A stretch of DNA of 64,000 nt, taken from contig OZ023266.1 in NCBI GenBank assembly GCA_964006375.1, positions 15,615,565-15,679,564 of the forward strand, read 5' to 3'. This document shows positions 38,932 to 52,746 of the stretch, piece by piece. The translations under genes and the position numbers were made by a program. Within the stretch, counting starts at the first letter, position 1; each line of letters opens with the position of its first letter. Under the pieces are notes generated by a model. That model searched no databases. It was not told where the DNA came from and was given only the letters and a program-made list of their open reading frames with translations. The stretch is from Tillus elongatus. Its lineage: Eukaryota > Arthropoda > Insecta > Coleoptera > Cleridae.

Positions 38932-39508
38932 AATATAACGGATATTCGGATTGCTTAGTGGAAACATTAATTAATAGACACAGAACAAAGAAAATGTTAG
39001 CGGAATCCACGATATTCAGGAACGATAAAATAGAAAACAATTTGTTCACACACCTTTTGAACCACGTGTCACAAGAGGTCTCGAGAGCATTTTTAAGAAA
39101 GCTGATTTGCAGCTAACTTTTTAGACAATAAATAATTTAAAAAATTTGTTAGGTAATACGACAGATAAATATAAAGCCACTGAAATGTCGGGTATCTATC
39201 AGATAAGTTATAACGATTGTAATCTTAAAAACGTTGGTCTGACTAAAATAACCATTGAGACTAGATGCAGGGAACATCTGGCACAGCTGAGATACGGTAG
39301 TGTAGACACGTCATGCGTGGCACAACATATGTGGGATAATAACTACCACATAGATAATGAAAATCTGAAACTTATTAAAAATGATAGACAACCAGCGAAG
39401 CTAGATGTGTACGAGAGTCTTTATATTTTGAAGGAAATAAAAAACAAAAGTTCCATAAACCGAGCGCCGCCACTGATTTATAGTCCTTTGTTTGCGCTCC
39501 GTCTTTGA
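38932..39508 (+). pseudogene. Penelope-like copy 2: linker and GIY-YIG endonuclease
   Basis: KYNGYSDCLVETLINRH and the linker SRAFLRKLICS come first. After a frameshift, a clear GIY-YIG domain runs in the frame 39146-39508: MSGIYQISYNDC, then LKNVGLTKITIETRCREHLAQL (the usual YIGQT is degraded to NVGLT), SCVAQHMWDNNYHID and LDVYESLYI with the conserved Glu. Cleavage-residue losses suggest it is inactive. The element tail follows at 39690-39798. Confidence 0.8.
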
Positions 39509-39669
39509 TACAGATAAATATTCCGAAACTTGGCAGGTAAAGTTATAACGGAAGTTCAAAAACCTCGTCTGGCAATGAAGGTAGGTACACAGAAAATTTG
39601 CTTTGGATTTCGTCTCCCTCTCGGTATCAGTCTTTACCTAAGACTCAGTATAAAGGGTGAAGTCTAGTA

Positions 39670-39798
39670 GTAAGTAGTTTAGAATTTGTTAGTGAAACGA
39701 TCGTCAGGTCTTTAAAAAGATGTGTTGTGGTGATTTGGGTTCTCCAAGTGTACTTATCAGTGCTCATCACAGGTTCCAATCTTCATTTAGTGAATGTA
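39670..39798 (+). mobile_element. Penelope-like tail (pLTR-like)
   Basis: GTGAAACGATCGTCAGGTC, TGTGTTGTGGTGATTTGGG, CTCCAAGTGTACTTATCAG and TGCTCATCACAGGTTCCAA are the landmarks shared with 57771-57978 and, diverged, 23041-23175. Its place downstream of GIY-YIG ties this tail to the Penelope-like family. Confidence 0.65.
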
Positions 39799-39914
39799 AG
39801 AAGACTACAATATAAACGGGGAAGAAAAAGTAAAGTCACAAAGAACAATGATGGAAATCTATCACTATAATAGGAAGACATTGCTAAGCACTGGAAAGCA
39901 TATCTAAAAGAGTT

Positions 39915-40257
39915 TAGAGCCTCGGTGGTGCAGTGGTAAGAACGTGTGCCTCTGAACTGAAGGATAGTGGGTTCGATCCCAGGGTTATCCTTTCACTTTT
40001 TCAGTACATAATGAACAATTAACACCATCCGAGGTTATGGAATTGTATTTGAGCAAGTTAAATGTCTGCACGTTCCGCCCTGTGGAGGGGGCGTAAAGCC
40101 GTCGGTCTCGTGTCCATGCGATGTTGGACACGTTAAAGATCCCTACCCTCTTTACAGAAAGGCAGGGGTCCGGCAAAATTTCCAGGTTAGTGAGGTGAAA
40201 CTGCTCCCTGGCGTCGGTGATAGGCGAAAGGTAAAGAAACAAAACACACACATCTTG
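39915..40257 (+). mobile_element. tRNA-derived SINE
   Basis: The head GAGCCTCGGTGGTGCAGTGG (A box) to GTGGGTTCGATCCCAGGG (B box) is tRNA-like. A body follows with GGGGCGTAAAGCCGTCGGTC and GGACACGTTAAAGATCCCTACC, which resembles the conserved central domains of some metazoan SINEs (name not assigned). The tail is ACACACA-rich. The 7-bp direct repeat AAGAGTT (39908-39914, 40258-40264) is the likely TSD. A head-only relative is at 49703-49786. Confidence 0.75.
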
Positions 40258-40264
40258 AAGAGTT

Positions 40265-42850
40265 ATCTGATGGAAAGAAAATTAATTTTGAAGAAGAGTG
40301 TATGGAGAGGTCTATAACCCTTATAATGAGTGGCTATTTTAAAAGTGACTTAGCTAGTCAGCGGCGAGTTAACATTTAATGCAAATAAAAAATGGGGGCT
40401 TCAGGCCTTATAATCTAAGTGAGTCGCGCACACAAAATAAAAATCGAGACTCAAATATATTCATTTATTGGCTAAAAGTGACTATATAATGCAAGGTATG
40501 ATTTAATAAAATGACTGCCTGCGGCGATTATCATGAGAATTTAAAATGAAAAGGATAAAAAAACAAATGAGCCAAGTACCTATCTTACTTTTCCAGGTGA
40601 TGTTTCATTGGGTCCTGTGAAGACGTATGAACTGTTGCTGCTTAGGGCCAGCAGGGCCGCTCAGAATATTGTAGGGCTGGTCAGGGTTGCCCTGGACAGC
40701 CGGTAGACCTTGACAGAGCTCTGCCTCTCCTTCGTGGCCCCAAGTCTTGGATGGCGCATTGTTGCTGGTTACTTCGCCCTTGTCTGATGATACAGATGTT
40801 TTCAGAAGGTGCTCTCGATGGTTGTCGACGTGTTAAGACCCCAAAATAAGAGGGGTAGCTGCAAAGAATTCAGATCGCCTTAATATTCTGTTGAATTTGA
40901 GGTTATTTGCAGGTATGGTAGGTACCTAGGTCTTGCATAAGAGCCAGGATATCTGCATTTTAATGTCGAGAAGGAAAAAAAAGAAGTTTGACTTTATTAT
41001 TGATTAAAAATTACGCGAACACGACCGCAAGCTACCATTAAAAAGAAACAATAGAGATATTACGCAGAGCAATTCACTAAAGCGATCTACATGATCAAGT
41101 CAGCGTTTAATTACCAGCTAATCTATTCGACTTACCCCATATAGGTCTGCTGCTTCTTCTTTAGACGATAATTATCTTGACATTCTTAAGTTTTGAAAAT
41201 GATTTTCAGGAAGAGGACTTCATGGAAGACGATGGGATTTATATAGATTTCTTATCAAAGGCACGAACATAAGCGACGGCCGAATTAATCAGTGGTCATT
41301 GAGAGCCTGAAAAGAGAAGATAATATTTATATTTCTGGCCAGCTTAAAGAAGGTTTTAAAGTTCATTGAATAACAATGAGATATTTCAGTGACTACGACC
41401 CTGGTAAATTGCGTCGATGGTTATGACGTCAGCTTATGTTGGCAGAGTCCCTTTACTAAATAAATATTATAATGATGTATTAATGAACCTTGTGTGTGTG
41501 TTGTCTTCTTTAATGGCTGCGGTCGTCAGACCATTCGCATATTTTTTTAATGAACCTTATAGTTTGGGCAAGGTTGTAAAACGTGTAATACGTTACGAGT
41601 CGGACAGATGGATCCAGGTAATCCGGGCCTGTGTATTTCAAAAGAATAATTTAACAAGGCCTCTAAACAACTTAGATAAGAAAAAAGTCATACTGTACAC
41701 AAATTAACGACGTATTTGAAAAATGTGGTGGAAAAAATTGGAAAAAAACTTTTGCAATTGTTTTAAAATTATTGTACATCGAGATTATTGCCCAGTGAGT
41801 TGACAAAGAGTCAAAAAACAGCTGCACTGTGTTAACAAGGTTTTCAGAACTGACAACGTTTTCAATCTATAAATTAGTAGAATTGTATTTTTAACCTATT
41901 CTTCACTGCCGGCACTGGCTCGCCAAGCAAATAATCAATATTTCCATCTTGAAAACCGAAAATTTAATTCAGAATTCTGTTGTATTATAAATGAGTCGCG
42001 TATGTCCCTAAAATGTCATCTTCTGATATCGAATTAAATGTTACTAAATTCGTTTCGAGCCGCTGTTTCGACATACTCATTATTTTCGATCCTTTTGAAC
42101 GTATTTCCCTATCCCTAACTCGGTTAGGGATTGCTTTCTGAGATCGCTGTTTAATTTTAACCCCCACAAAAGCAAGAGTATAATAAATCCCAAGAAATAT
42201 CGTGCCACATTGTATCGCCTGCAATCTTTGAGTCTTCTCTTTACAGCACCCTGATAATGATTATGTAACTTTAGGAACAGGGCCCAGACTTTTTAACTCC
42301 GCTGAAAGTTATTGGAATCTTGATTTTTAAGTTGACTTCGGATAAGTTTCAAGTCAATCGCCGATAATGCCTAAGAGCTTCTACTTTCCACATGAGATGC
42401 CATAAGAAGTATCTGGAATAAAAACCGATTGATACGGCTTTAGTAATCGAAATCAAAGTCATATAATTTTTTTTGAATTATGTTACAGGATATAAAAATG
42501 CATTCTTAATCCAAGACGGAATATAAAATGTATTTTCTCATATAAAAATTTGTTAGTAAACTGAGATGCTTTTCCTTTGTATTAAATATAGTATTTCTGA
42601 TGTCATCTAGGGTTTCCTTGATTCTGGTTTCTTCTTAGTATCAAATCAGCAGCTGCTTTGAAATGTTTGTCCACGCCGATATTCCTTCATTGAAATTTAC
42701 CTTTTTGTTTTTTTCTCAAAAAATTTCGAGTGCCTTTACGTTTCCTTATTGCAGTTTCCCTGTTCCTTGTTATCGCATTTTTGCACTTATTACGTACCAG
42801 ATCATAATCACTGTTGTTACGGTCGACTTTTTAGCTACCGTATCTTTTTT
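40265..42850. other. Quiet region without recognised genes
   Basis: 2.6 kb with no transposon signature that I recognise apart from the open segment at 40608-40832. The frames at 41417-41707 (+) and 42224-41985 (-) show no motif. Could be unique intronic or intergenic host DNA. Confidence 0.35.
40608..40832 (-). other. Unexplained GC-rich open segment
   Basis: The minus strand is open for 75 codons between stops, without a start codon: HVDNHREHLLKTSVSSDKGE through KTWGHEGEAELCQGLPAV to SGPAGPKQQQFIRLHRTQ. Its GC content is clearly above the surroundings, and the composition is protein-like. It may be a host exon or a retroelement scrap; no family is recognised and no clean splice sites are seen. 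Confidence 0.25.
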
Positions 42851-42852
42851 TT

Positions 42853-44105
42853 TTAATTTCAACAACACACCACGAGGGCTCACAGACTAAATACTATAGT
42901 ACCGTGGGTCTCGACAAGGAGAAAAGAGGCAACTTGTTAATTCTGGACTTGAAGGTGTGGAGGTTTGGAGGAGAAGAAAAAACATGTGCCGGCAAGGAAT
43001 TCCACACCTTGGAACTCCTCGGGACAAAAGAGCGGGCATAACAAGATGTTCTATGTCTGATGACCTGGACAGTAAAAGGGTGCATTCGCTCTGTTCCCCT
43101 GGTAGATCTGTTGGGGGCAGCAGGTGGAGGAACCATGGAAGAAAGCTCATTTTGATATCTGTAAAAGAGAGAGAGGTCACCAACGGCACGTCGGTGGGCA
43201 AGGGGTGGCAGCGTTTGGGTGAGAGTAGGGTCACCGATGAGACGTATAGGTCTCTTCTGAATGGAGTCCAGGATAGCGAGCGTAGAAGCGGCAGCAGCAC
43301 CCCAGATGTGGGAGCAGTATTCGAGGTTTGGCCTTATTTGTGAAGTATATAAGGTATACAAATTAGCTGGTGAAAAGTATTTGCGAGCCCGGAAGAGGAA
43401 ACCTAATTTCTTAGCAGCCGCTTCTGCAATTGATGTGACATGTTGGTGGCAATTGAGAGTTAGATCAACAGAAATGCCAACAAGTGAAAAGGACTCATTA
43501 CTTTGAATAACTTGTTTGTTCATTGTGATGGGTCTAGGGCTGGTGTATCTTTTATGAGATAGACGGCAAGACTGATATTTGTTGGAGTTGAATTGTACAA
43601 GATTTCTACTTCCCCAGTCCAATATTTTTTGGAGATCCACAGAGACAGAACCCTCCATGAGTGTGTGATCCTCACCTAATTGGGCTAAATAGACAGGCTT
43701 AGAATATTGTATATTTGAGTGGTGGGTGCTGTCGTCCGCGTAACTGTGAATTGGGTTGGATGTGCTAGAGAGGTCATTGATGTGAAGAAGAAACAAAGTA
43801 GGGACTAAAGCTAAACCTTGAGGGACTCCTGCATTAATTCGGTACAGTTTAGAAGAATGACCATTCACGACAACACAAATGCTCCGGTTGGAGAGGAAAT
43901 TTGCTGTCCAGGTACAGAGTTTTGGTGGTAGGTCATAGGCCGGAAGTTTATTAAGCAGTGCTGCGTGCCAGACCTGGTCGAATGCTTTGACTATGTCTAG
44001 AGCGACAATCTGAGATTCAACGTGTAGTTCCATAGACTTGTTCCAAGAGTGGGTGACAAAGGAAAGAGGTCGGCAGTTGATCTGCGCTGACGGAATCCAT
44101 ACTCT
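42853..44105 (-). pseudogene. Jockey-like copy 4a, 411-codon RT fragment
   Basis: The minus-strand frame 44129-42894 is open over most of RT: SQIVALDIVKAFDQVWH, INAGVPQGLALVPTLF, SYADDSTH, SVDLTLNCHQHVTS and the C-terminal SKVWNSLPAHVF. The 3' UTR and T run (A tail) end at about 42853. The 5' side stops at about 44105 just before the RT fingers. The (CT) tract is short here (GTAAAAGAGAGAGAGG), so the frame stays open through the C-terminus. It lacks an endonuclease and a start. Confidence 0.85.
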
Positions 44106-44611
44106 TCCGGACTCGCAAATACTTTTCACCAGCTAATCGCTATAAAACTGCTCCCACATCTGGGGTGCCGCTGCCGCTGCCGCTTCTACGCTCGCCATCG
44201 TGGACTCCATCGGTAACCCTACCCTCACCCAAAGGCTGCCATATCTTGCCTACCGACGTGCCGTTGATGATCTCGCTCTTTTTTTTACAGATATCTGCAC
44301 GGGCATTGCTCGGAGGAGCTTTCTCCCATAGTTCCTCCACCTGCTGCCCCCAACAGATCTACCAGGAGAAGAGAGCGAATGCACCCTTTTACTGTCTAAG
44401 TCACCAGACATATAACATCTTGTTATGCACGCTCTTTTGTCCCGAGGACATTCAAGTTGTGGAATTCCTTGCCGGTACATGTTTTTCCTTCTCCCCCGAA
44501 CCTCCAAACCTTCAAGTCCAGAATTAACAAGTTGCCTCTTTCCTCCTTTTCGATACCCACGGTACGATAGTCTTTAGGCTGTGAGCCATCGTGGTGTGTT
44601 GTTGAAAAAAC
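44106..44611 (+). mobile_element. Jockey-like copy 4b, 3' end, head-to-head with 4a
   Basis: The plus-strand 3' segment starts at CTTCCGGACTCGCAAATAC and runs to GTGGTGTGTTGTTGAAAA, with frameshifts and a small deletion near 44146 and 44212. It abuts 4a with no spacer, so the two 5' ends face each other and both 3' tails point outward. Confidence 0.85.
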
Positions 44612-45289
44612 CAGAGAGTTATGCGCTAGATACATCTTATAAAATTATTTTGACAATCATATAATCAAAGAATAAAATATCTAGATACTGCAGACAAAAT
44701 AAGAACGTTTGCTGTAACAAGCACACCATCGGCACGTATAGTTGGTTAACTAGACTACAAAGATACGAAGTTAGTTCGAATTAACTGAATTATTAACCCC
44801 TAATGTTGGTAATTACCATGTTTAGATAGTGACTAACAAACTTTACACACTAACAAATTATTAACTTAATGTGTGGCAACTGTAGAAACACAAACTCGAG
44901 CTACAGCTTCCTATCAACAGCACATTTAGCATGTTATCATCGGAATGACACTCCGGCTTTGAAACATGTCGTTTGCCTCTGTGTTACCCCCAACTTCCAA
45001 ACTAAATTTAAATTACACAGCAAAACACGTAACTAGCTGCATCCCAGGTTCGACATACATATCGCCTCTTCTTGAGTTACAAACTTAGCCCTCATTCGCT
45101 CCAACATTTCAATTACGTGCAACCGGTGTTTGGATGTCGTGTGTTTATGTAAACACAGGAGAAACTTCTGGACGCAATTAGCTTCCTGAACTTTCTGGCG
45201 AGCTGCAACAAGATTCACAACCTGTTATTGTTATTTGTCCTACTATAAGCTAAGCAAAGTGTGGCGAGGTCCGAAAAATTAAATTTTCC
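44612..45289. other. No recognisable gene
   Basis: AT-rich, no supported frame. Confidence 0.35.
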
Positions 45290-45345
45290 GAACGCAGTAA
45301 GTGCATTATCTTAGTGAATTTTAATAAGCATTGTATACTATAAGC
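45290..45345 (+). repeat. Solo TIR of the GGACGCAGC family
   Basis: GAACGCAGTAAGTGCATTATCTTAG..AATAAGCATTGTATAC, a diverged left end like that at 36033. Confidence 0.5.
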
Positions 45346-45625
45346 AGGGCTCGGATTTACATGCAAACTTTTCAGGTGATATATGCGCATTAATATGCAG
45401 AAAATTAAAAAAATGCACCAACTTGAACAAAATATGCACAAAAATATTACAATAATAATGATCTTAATGAAAAATTTCTGCATAACCCATAAAGGTTTTG
45501 CTACCAGCATTTACAACAGCTGTATCGATTCCAGTTGAAAAGTCGTTGTCAGAAATCGGGCGAAAGTCTCCAATATTTCCACGCCGAAGTTGTCAGATTG
45601 ACACGATTAGCCTATCCCATAGCTC
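45346..45625 (+). pseudogene. hAT end and C-terminal dimerisation fragment
   Basis: CAGGGCTCGGATTTACATGC looks like a hAT end and is followed by clustered ATGCA motifs (five within 90 bp), as in subterminal transposase-binding regions. The frame from 45498 then reads SIPVEKSLSEIGRKSP with SCQIDTISLSHSS, resembling the hAT dimerisation domain (PVERxFS...). A short internal-deletion relic is inferred. Confidence 0.4.
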
Positions 45626-45681
45626 CCATGGAGTTTTTAAACCAGCTGTAGCTGCAAACCGACACCCAACCGGTACTGAGG

Positions 45682-46318
45682 ATGGCGAGACACAAAAACT
45701 TGAACGATGATTTGGCACATTCTTTGGACTTTGAAGCGGCAAAGCAAGCATCAGAAAGTAATGTGAGAGTTCGCAGTCTCCAAGTACGAGAAGAAATTAA
45801 AACAGATCCATCCGAAGTGGTTCAGCTACTAAAGAAAATAGTAGAACAGACAAAGCCTAAATTTCATATGAAGCCAATAAGAGCTTACCATGCAAATGCC
45901 TTGCGTTGTTGGAACTGCGGCAAGGTGGGACATATACGAGGGGAATGTTGGGCTCTAAGATCACGGGCATGGGAGAAAGTGAAGCTAATGCTGATAACTG
46001 TTTCTCAGGCTAGCGATTCTGGTAGCGCCATCGTCGTACATGGATACGTAAGCGGCAATAAGACCCAGATGGTCGTCGAAACTGGCGCACCTAGGACGAT
46101 TATTCGCCGCGACATGGTACCAGGATGGCGAGTAAGAGAGCCAGACAGAGTGTAGAGAGTAAACGCAGCCAGTGGTGATCAGATCCAGCTATTTGGCAAA
46201 ACTGACGTCGAGCTGCAAATTGGGACACGGAAGGCAAAGCAGAGAGCCATAGTTGCCGCCATATCAGACTCGGTTATAATTGGCTTGGACATACTTCAAG
46301 GTCAAAGCGCTAAACTTT
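45682..46318 (+). pseudogene. Ty3-like LTR retrotransposon fragment: gag zinc knuckle and protease
   Basis: The frame 45682-46155 includes CWNCGKVGHIRGEC, a CCHC nucleocapsid knuckle. A retropepsin-like segment follows: GYVSGNKTQMVVETGAPRTI, where the catalytic Asp of DTGA is Glu. After a stop at 46153 the frame continues VNAASGDQIQLFGKTDVELQ to SVIIGLDIL (the flap-to-ILG-like end). No reverse transcriptase or LTR is found nearby. The active-site change and the stop make it inactive. Described only as a genomic relic. Confidence 0.8.
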
Positions 46319-46440
46319 AGGGTTTTAGGTGTGTTTTCGCAGCGCCACCCCAACAAACCATGCCATACCGAATGAGGGACTCTGCCAGAGCCTGATAAAT
46401 CATTTTACGCAAGCAAATCCTAACACTTAGCTCAACTTCT

Positions 46441-48107
<1,667 letters not shown>

Positions 48108-49138
48108 AGTTGTTGTGGATGGCCATTCCTCTAAACTGAATCCAATTAATGCAGGGGTTCCTCAAGGTTCAGCTTTAGCCCCTACTTTGTTTCTTCTCCA
48201 CATCAATGACCTCCTCTCTAGCACATCCAACCCACTTCACAGTTACGCAGACGACAGCACCCTCCACTCAAATATACAATACTCTAAGCCTGTCTCTTCA
48301 GCCCAATTAGATGAGGATCGCAGACTCATGGAGAGTTCTGTCTCCATGGATCTCCAAAAAATATTAGACTGGGGAAGCAGAAATCTTGTACAATTCAACC
48401 CCACCAAATCTCAGTCTTGCTTTCTTTCTCATAAGAGATACACCAGCCCTAGACCCATCACAATGAACAACCAAGTTATTCAAAGTAATGAGTCCTTTTC
48501 TCTTGTTGGCATTTCTGTGGATCGAAATCTTAATTGGCACCAACATGTCACATCAATTGCAGAAGCGGCTGCTAAGAAATTATGTTTCCTTTTCCGGGCT
48601 CGCAAATACTTTTCACCAGGTAATCTCTATACCTTATATACTTCACAAATAAGGCCAAACCTCGAATACTGCTCCCACATCTGGGGTGCAGCTACCGCTT
48701 CTACACTCGCTATCCTGGACTCCATTCAAAATCGTCTCATCGGTGACCCTACCCTCACCCAAAGGCTGTGATCCCTTGCCCACCGACGTGCCGTTGGTGA
48801 CCTCTCTCTATTTTATAGATACCTGCACAGGCACTGCTCAGAGGAGCTTTCCTCCATAGTTCCCCCACCTGCTGCCCCCAACAGATCTACCAGGGGAACA
48901 GAGCGAATCCACCTTTTTACTATCCAGGTCACGAGACATAGAACTTCTGGTTATGCCCGCTCTTTTGTCCCGAGGACTTCCAAGTTGTGGAATTCCTTGC
49001 CGGCACATGTGTTTCCTTCTCCTCCGAGCCTCCAAACCTTCAAGTCCAGAATTAACAAGTTGCCTCTTTCCTCCCTGTCAACACCCACGGTACGATAGTA
49101 TTTAGACTGTAAGCCCTCGTGGTGTGTTGTTGAAATTA
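48108..49138 (+). mobile_element. Jockey-like copy 5, inserted into the second RT family
   Basis: 5'-truncated within RT (VVVDGHSSKLNPINAGVPQG, SYADDSTLHSN) with an open frame to 48771, a stop in place of the next codon, then the C-terminal region in another frame (SKLWNSLPAHVCFPS-like) and a 3' UTR to 49138. It splits the minus-strand element 49490-46441 between Leu-Val-Gln-Leu and Ala-Thr-Glu-Glu codons. AGTTG on both sides is the probable short TSD. Confidence 0.85.
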
Positions 49139-49500
49139 CAAAAAACAAAAAGTTGCACTAGTTTACTCTTATTCAATTTCAGCCTCTCGAACTTAGTACA
49201 CACAGCAGTTTTGACCTCTTCGCAAGTTCCTAGGTAAGCAACAATAGGGTAATGGTCCGTTATGGGACACTCCAGAACATAAGCTTCAAACCTAACCCCA
49301 CGCGGTGATTTAAGTAACATATGATCCTGTTTAATCAATTCGTTACCCTAGTGTATGAATTGATTAATGAAGTGAAGCCAAATTCAGAAGCATGGTTAAA
49401 GTATTCCTGAGCGATTCTCGTGTTAGACATTATATGAATATTAACGTCACCTACTATCATATGATAATCACCAAATGCTCCCTCAGATACTCACAAAAAA
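49139..49500 (-). pseudogene. Second non-LTR family: endonuclease C-terminal part (5' portion)
   Basis: The minus-strand reading from about 49480: MIVGDVNIHIMSNTRIAQEY (GDxN motif of an APE endonuclease), FGFTSLINSYTRVTN, then CPITDHYPIVAYLG (the TDH catalytic motif) and a linker KLNKSKLVQL that leads straight into 48107 across the inserted copy 5. The 5' end disappears into (TA)n at 49508. One frameshift near 49340. Confidence 0.75.
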
Positions 49501-49502
49501 CA

Positions 49503-49595
<93 letters not shown>

Positions 49596-49700
49596 AAACT
49601 GTCCCGGGATGAGCGTTTTAGAAGTCCTAGTTTGCGCTCAATTGAAGAAATTTTTTGACAATTCATAAGTCGCGATCTCCTCATTAGTGATTTTTTTTTA
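49501..49700 (-). repeat. (TA)n-seeded repeat fragment
   Basis: (TA)n 49508-49593, then TTGAAACTGTCCCGGGATG and GCGATCTCCTCATTAGTGA boxes of the common family. Confidence 0.55.
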
Positions 49701-49702
49701 AA

Positions 49703-49786
49703 GAAAGGAAAAGGAAACCCTGGAAATCGAATCCAGTACCCCTCGGTTCAGGGGCACACGTCCTTAACCCTGGATCACCGAGGTTC
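49703..49786 (-). mobile_element. SINE head (tRNA-derived), truncated
   Basis: On the minus strand: GAACCTCGGTGATCCAGGG (A box region) and GTACTGGATTCGATTTCCAG (B box). It matches the head of the SINE at 39915; the body is missing. Confidence 0.6.
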
Positions 49787-49789
49787 TCT

Positions 49790-50518
49790 ATAATCAATAT
49801 TTATTTAGTAAAATGGATACTACAATTAACCTTAGATTTATACCTCAGGTAACTGATGAATGATTATCAGGAAACCTTAAATTTCTTAGGAATACGATAA
49901 TTACTATAAGCAGTGTGAAATATGTTTAAGATGAGATATTTAATCTCTGTTGTTGTCTATAACCAAACTATATTTTATCAGAGAACTGGCGGCCCACGAT
50001 AACTTCGTTTCTGTAGACCATTTATCTGTATCCGAATACAAAATAATGCAGCATTATGTGGGGAAAGCGTCAGAATACTAACCACTTGACAAAATTTATG
50101 TCTACACTGTTTGTTTTTCTAGTTATATTAGATAGCTGAAAGTATATGGCTTTAAGGGTTAAAGAAGTGGGATAAAACAAAAAGTAGTAGAAAAAATACA
50201 AGATTTGTGTGAATTTTTGTCATTCGACTGAAACTGGATTTCAAATGAAATGTGGTAACATTATGTTTGCAACAAAATTGGGTGAATTAGGTATGAGACA
50301 CTTTTTACGTAGTATACCAGGCGTCCTTCGTAAAAATGGCCGTTATTTCTTGCTCTTACAACTTAAACTAAAGCAAATTTTGGACGTCACATTTTACAGA
50401 AGTATTTTAGCTATTTTGTCTTAGACAAGAGGTATCTTTTATTGAAACTGTTTGTTATAAGTTACAAGCACCAGCTCACGCGCTCACGAATAAAACATTT
50501 TGTTAAGTCTAGATAAAG
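49790..50518. other. No recognisable gene
   Basis: The 71-codon frame at 50209 has no motif. Nothing supported. Confidence 0.35.
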
Positions 50519-50532
50519 AATAATTAATACTA

Positions 50533-50628
50533 GTAGTAGTAGTAGCAGTGGTAGGGAGGCCAACGCCAAGCAAGTAGGTCACAATGGGCCCTTTTTGCCA
50601 ACCCCAGCAACCATGCTCTACTCCTCCT
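50533..50628 (-). mobile_element. 96-bp non-LTR 3' end with 14-bp TSD
   Basis: The sequence matches the 3' end of the nested element at 38312 (GAGGCCAACGCCAAGCAAGT, GGCTCTTTTTGCCAACCCC-type) with its (TAG)n-like tail. AATAATTAATACTA flanks it exactly (50519-50532, 50629-50642). It is an extreme 5' truncation of a distinct microsatellite-tailed family. Confidence 0.85.
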
Positions 50629-50755
50629 AATAATTAATACTAATAAACTACTATATATTTTTCGCCTGTTACTTCCAACCCATGCAAAGCTCCTGAGAAT
50701 GTATTTGGGAAGCATTTAGAAAATAAAGCATATATTAAAAAGAACATAAAATTCA

Positions 50756-51041
50756 GGACGCAGCAAGTGCGTTATGGTAGCGAATTTTTATTAAATGCTT
50801 CAAATTTGAATATCTCAATTTGCTATTAACCTATAAGGTTGACCAGGAAACCAGTTTTTTCGGGAACAATTTAAATTTACTTTCGGAAATTTTTGTACAT
50901 TTTCAAACAATAAAGTTATTTTGATGAAACATGGCACATTTTTTCTACTATATAGATTGATGCCTGCTTTCTTAAAAAAACAAGTTTGCTATTAAAAACA
51001 TTTTTATGAAGATTCACCACCATAACGCACTTGCTGCGTCC
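50756..51041. mobile_element. MITE-like TIR element, copy 3
   Basis: 286 bp; TIRs GGACGCAGCAAGTGCG... and inverse. The interior is nearly the same as 2169-2478 with a ~20-bp deletion. Non-coding. Confidence 0.8.
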
Positions 51042-51179
51042 AGAAGTTTTTTTTTGTTTAATGAACAAAATCCGTGTTTACTTTTGGCGAAGTTTTATAA
51101 GGAAAATGTCGCTTATAGGCAGGTAGGTAACGACTTTCAAAATGACGAATTTTTTTCTAAATTTAATTTCTGAACGTCG

Positions 51180-52570
<1,391 letters not shown>

Positions 52571-52746
52571 TTCTTTTCTGAATTCAGCACACTAACTTTT
52601 TTAGAAGTTTAATCAACTCCTTTAAAAATTATTCACAGTTGGAGTTGCAAGAACGTATTTCATTCATTGTGATAAGAAATGCAGTAATTAGTCAATTTTC
52701 GTTAAAAAAACTAAAAAAACAAACCCAAACCTTCAAAAATGTTTAT

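Noticed and set aside
38582..39116. Two plus-strand frames of 114-116 codons
   Set aside because: Antisense shadows of the nested RNase H fragment; only the part after 38932 is Penelope-like coding sequence.
39915..39990. Possible functional tRNA gene
   Set aside because: A and B boxes are good but the stems do not fold properly and the sequence continues into a SINE body flanked by a TSD.
39985..40251. 88-codon minus-strand frame
   Set aside because: It lies entirely antisense within the tRNA-derived SINE.
41417..41707. 96-codon frame MVMTSAYVGRVPLLN...
   Set aside because: No recognisable motif, splice context or repeat relation; length is compatible with chance.
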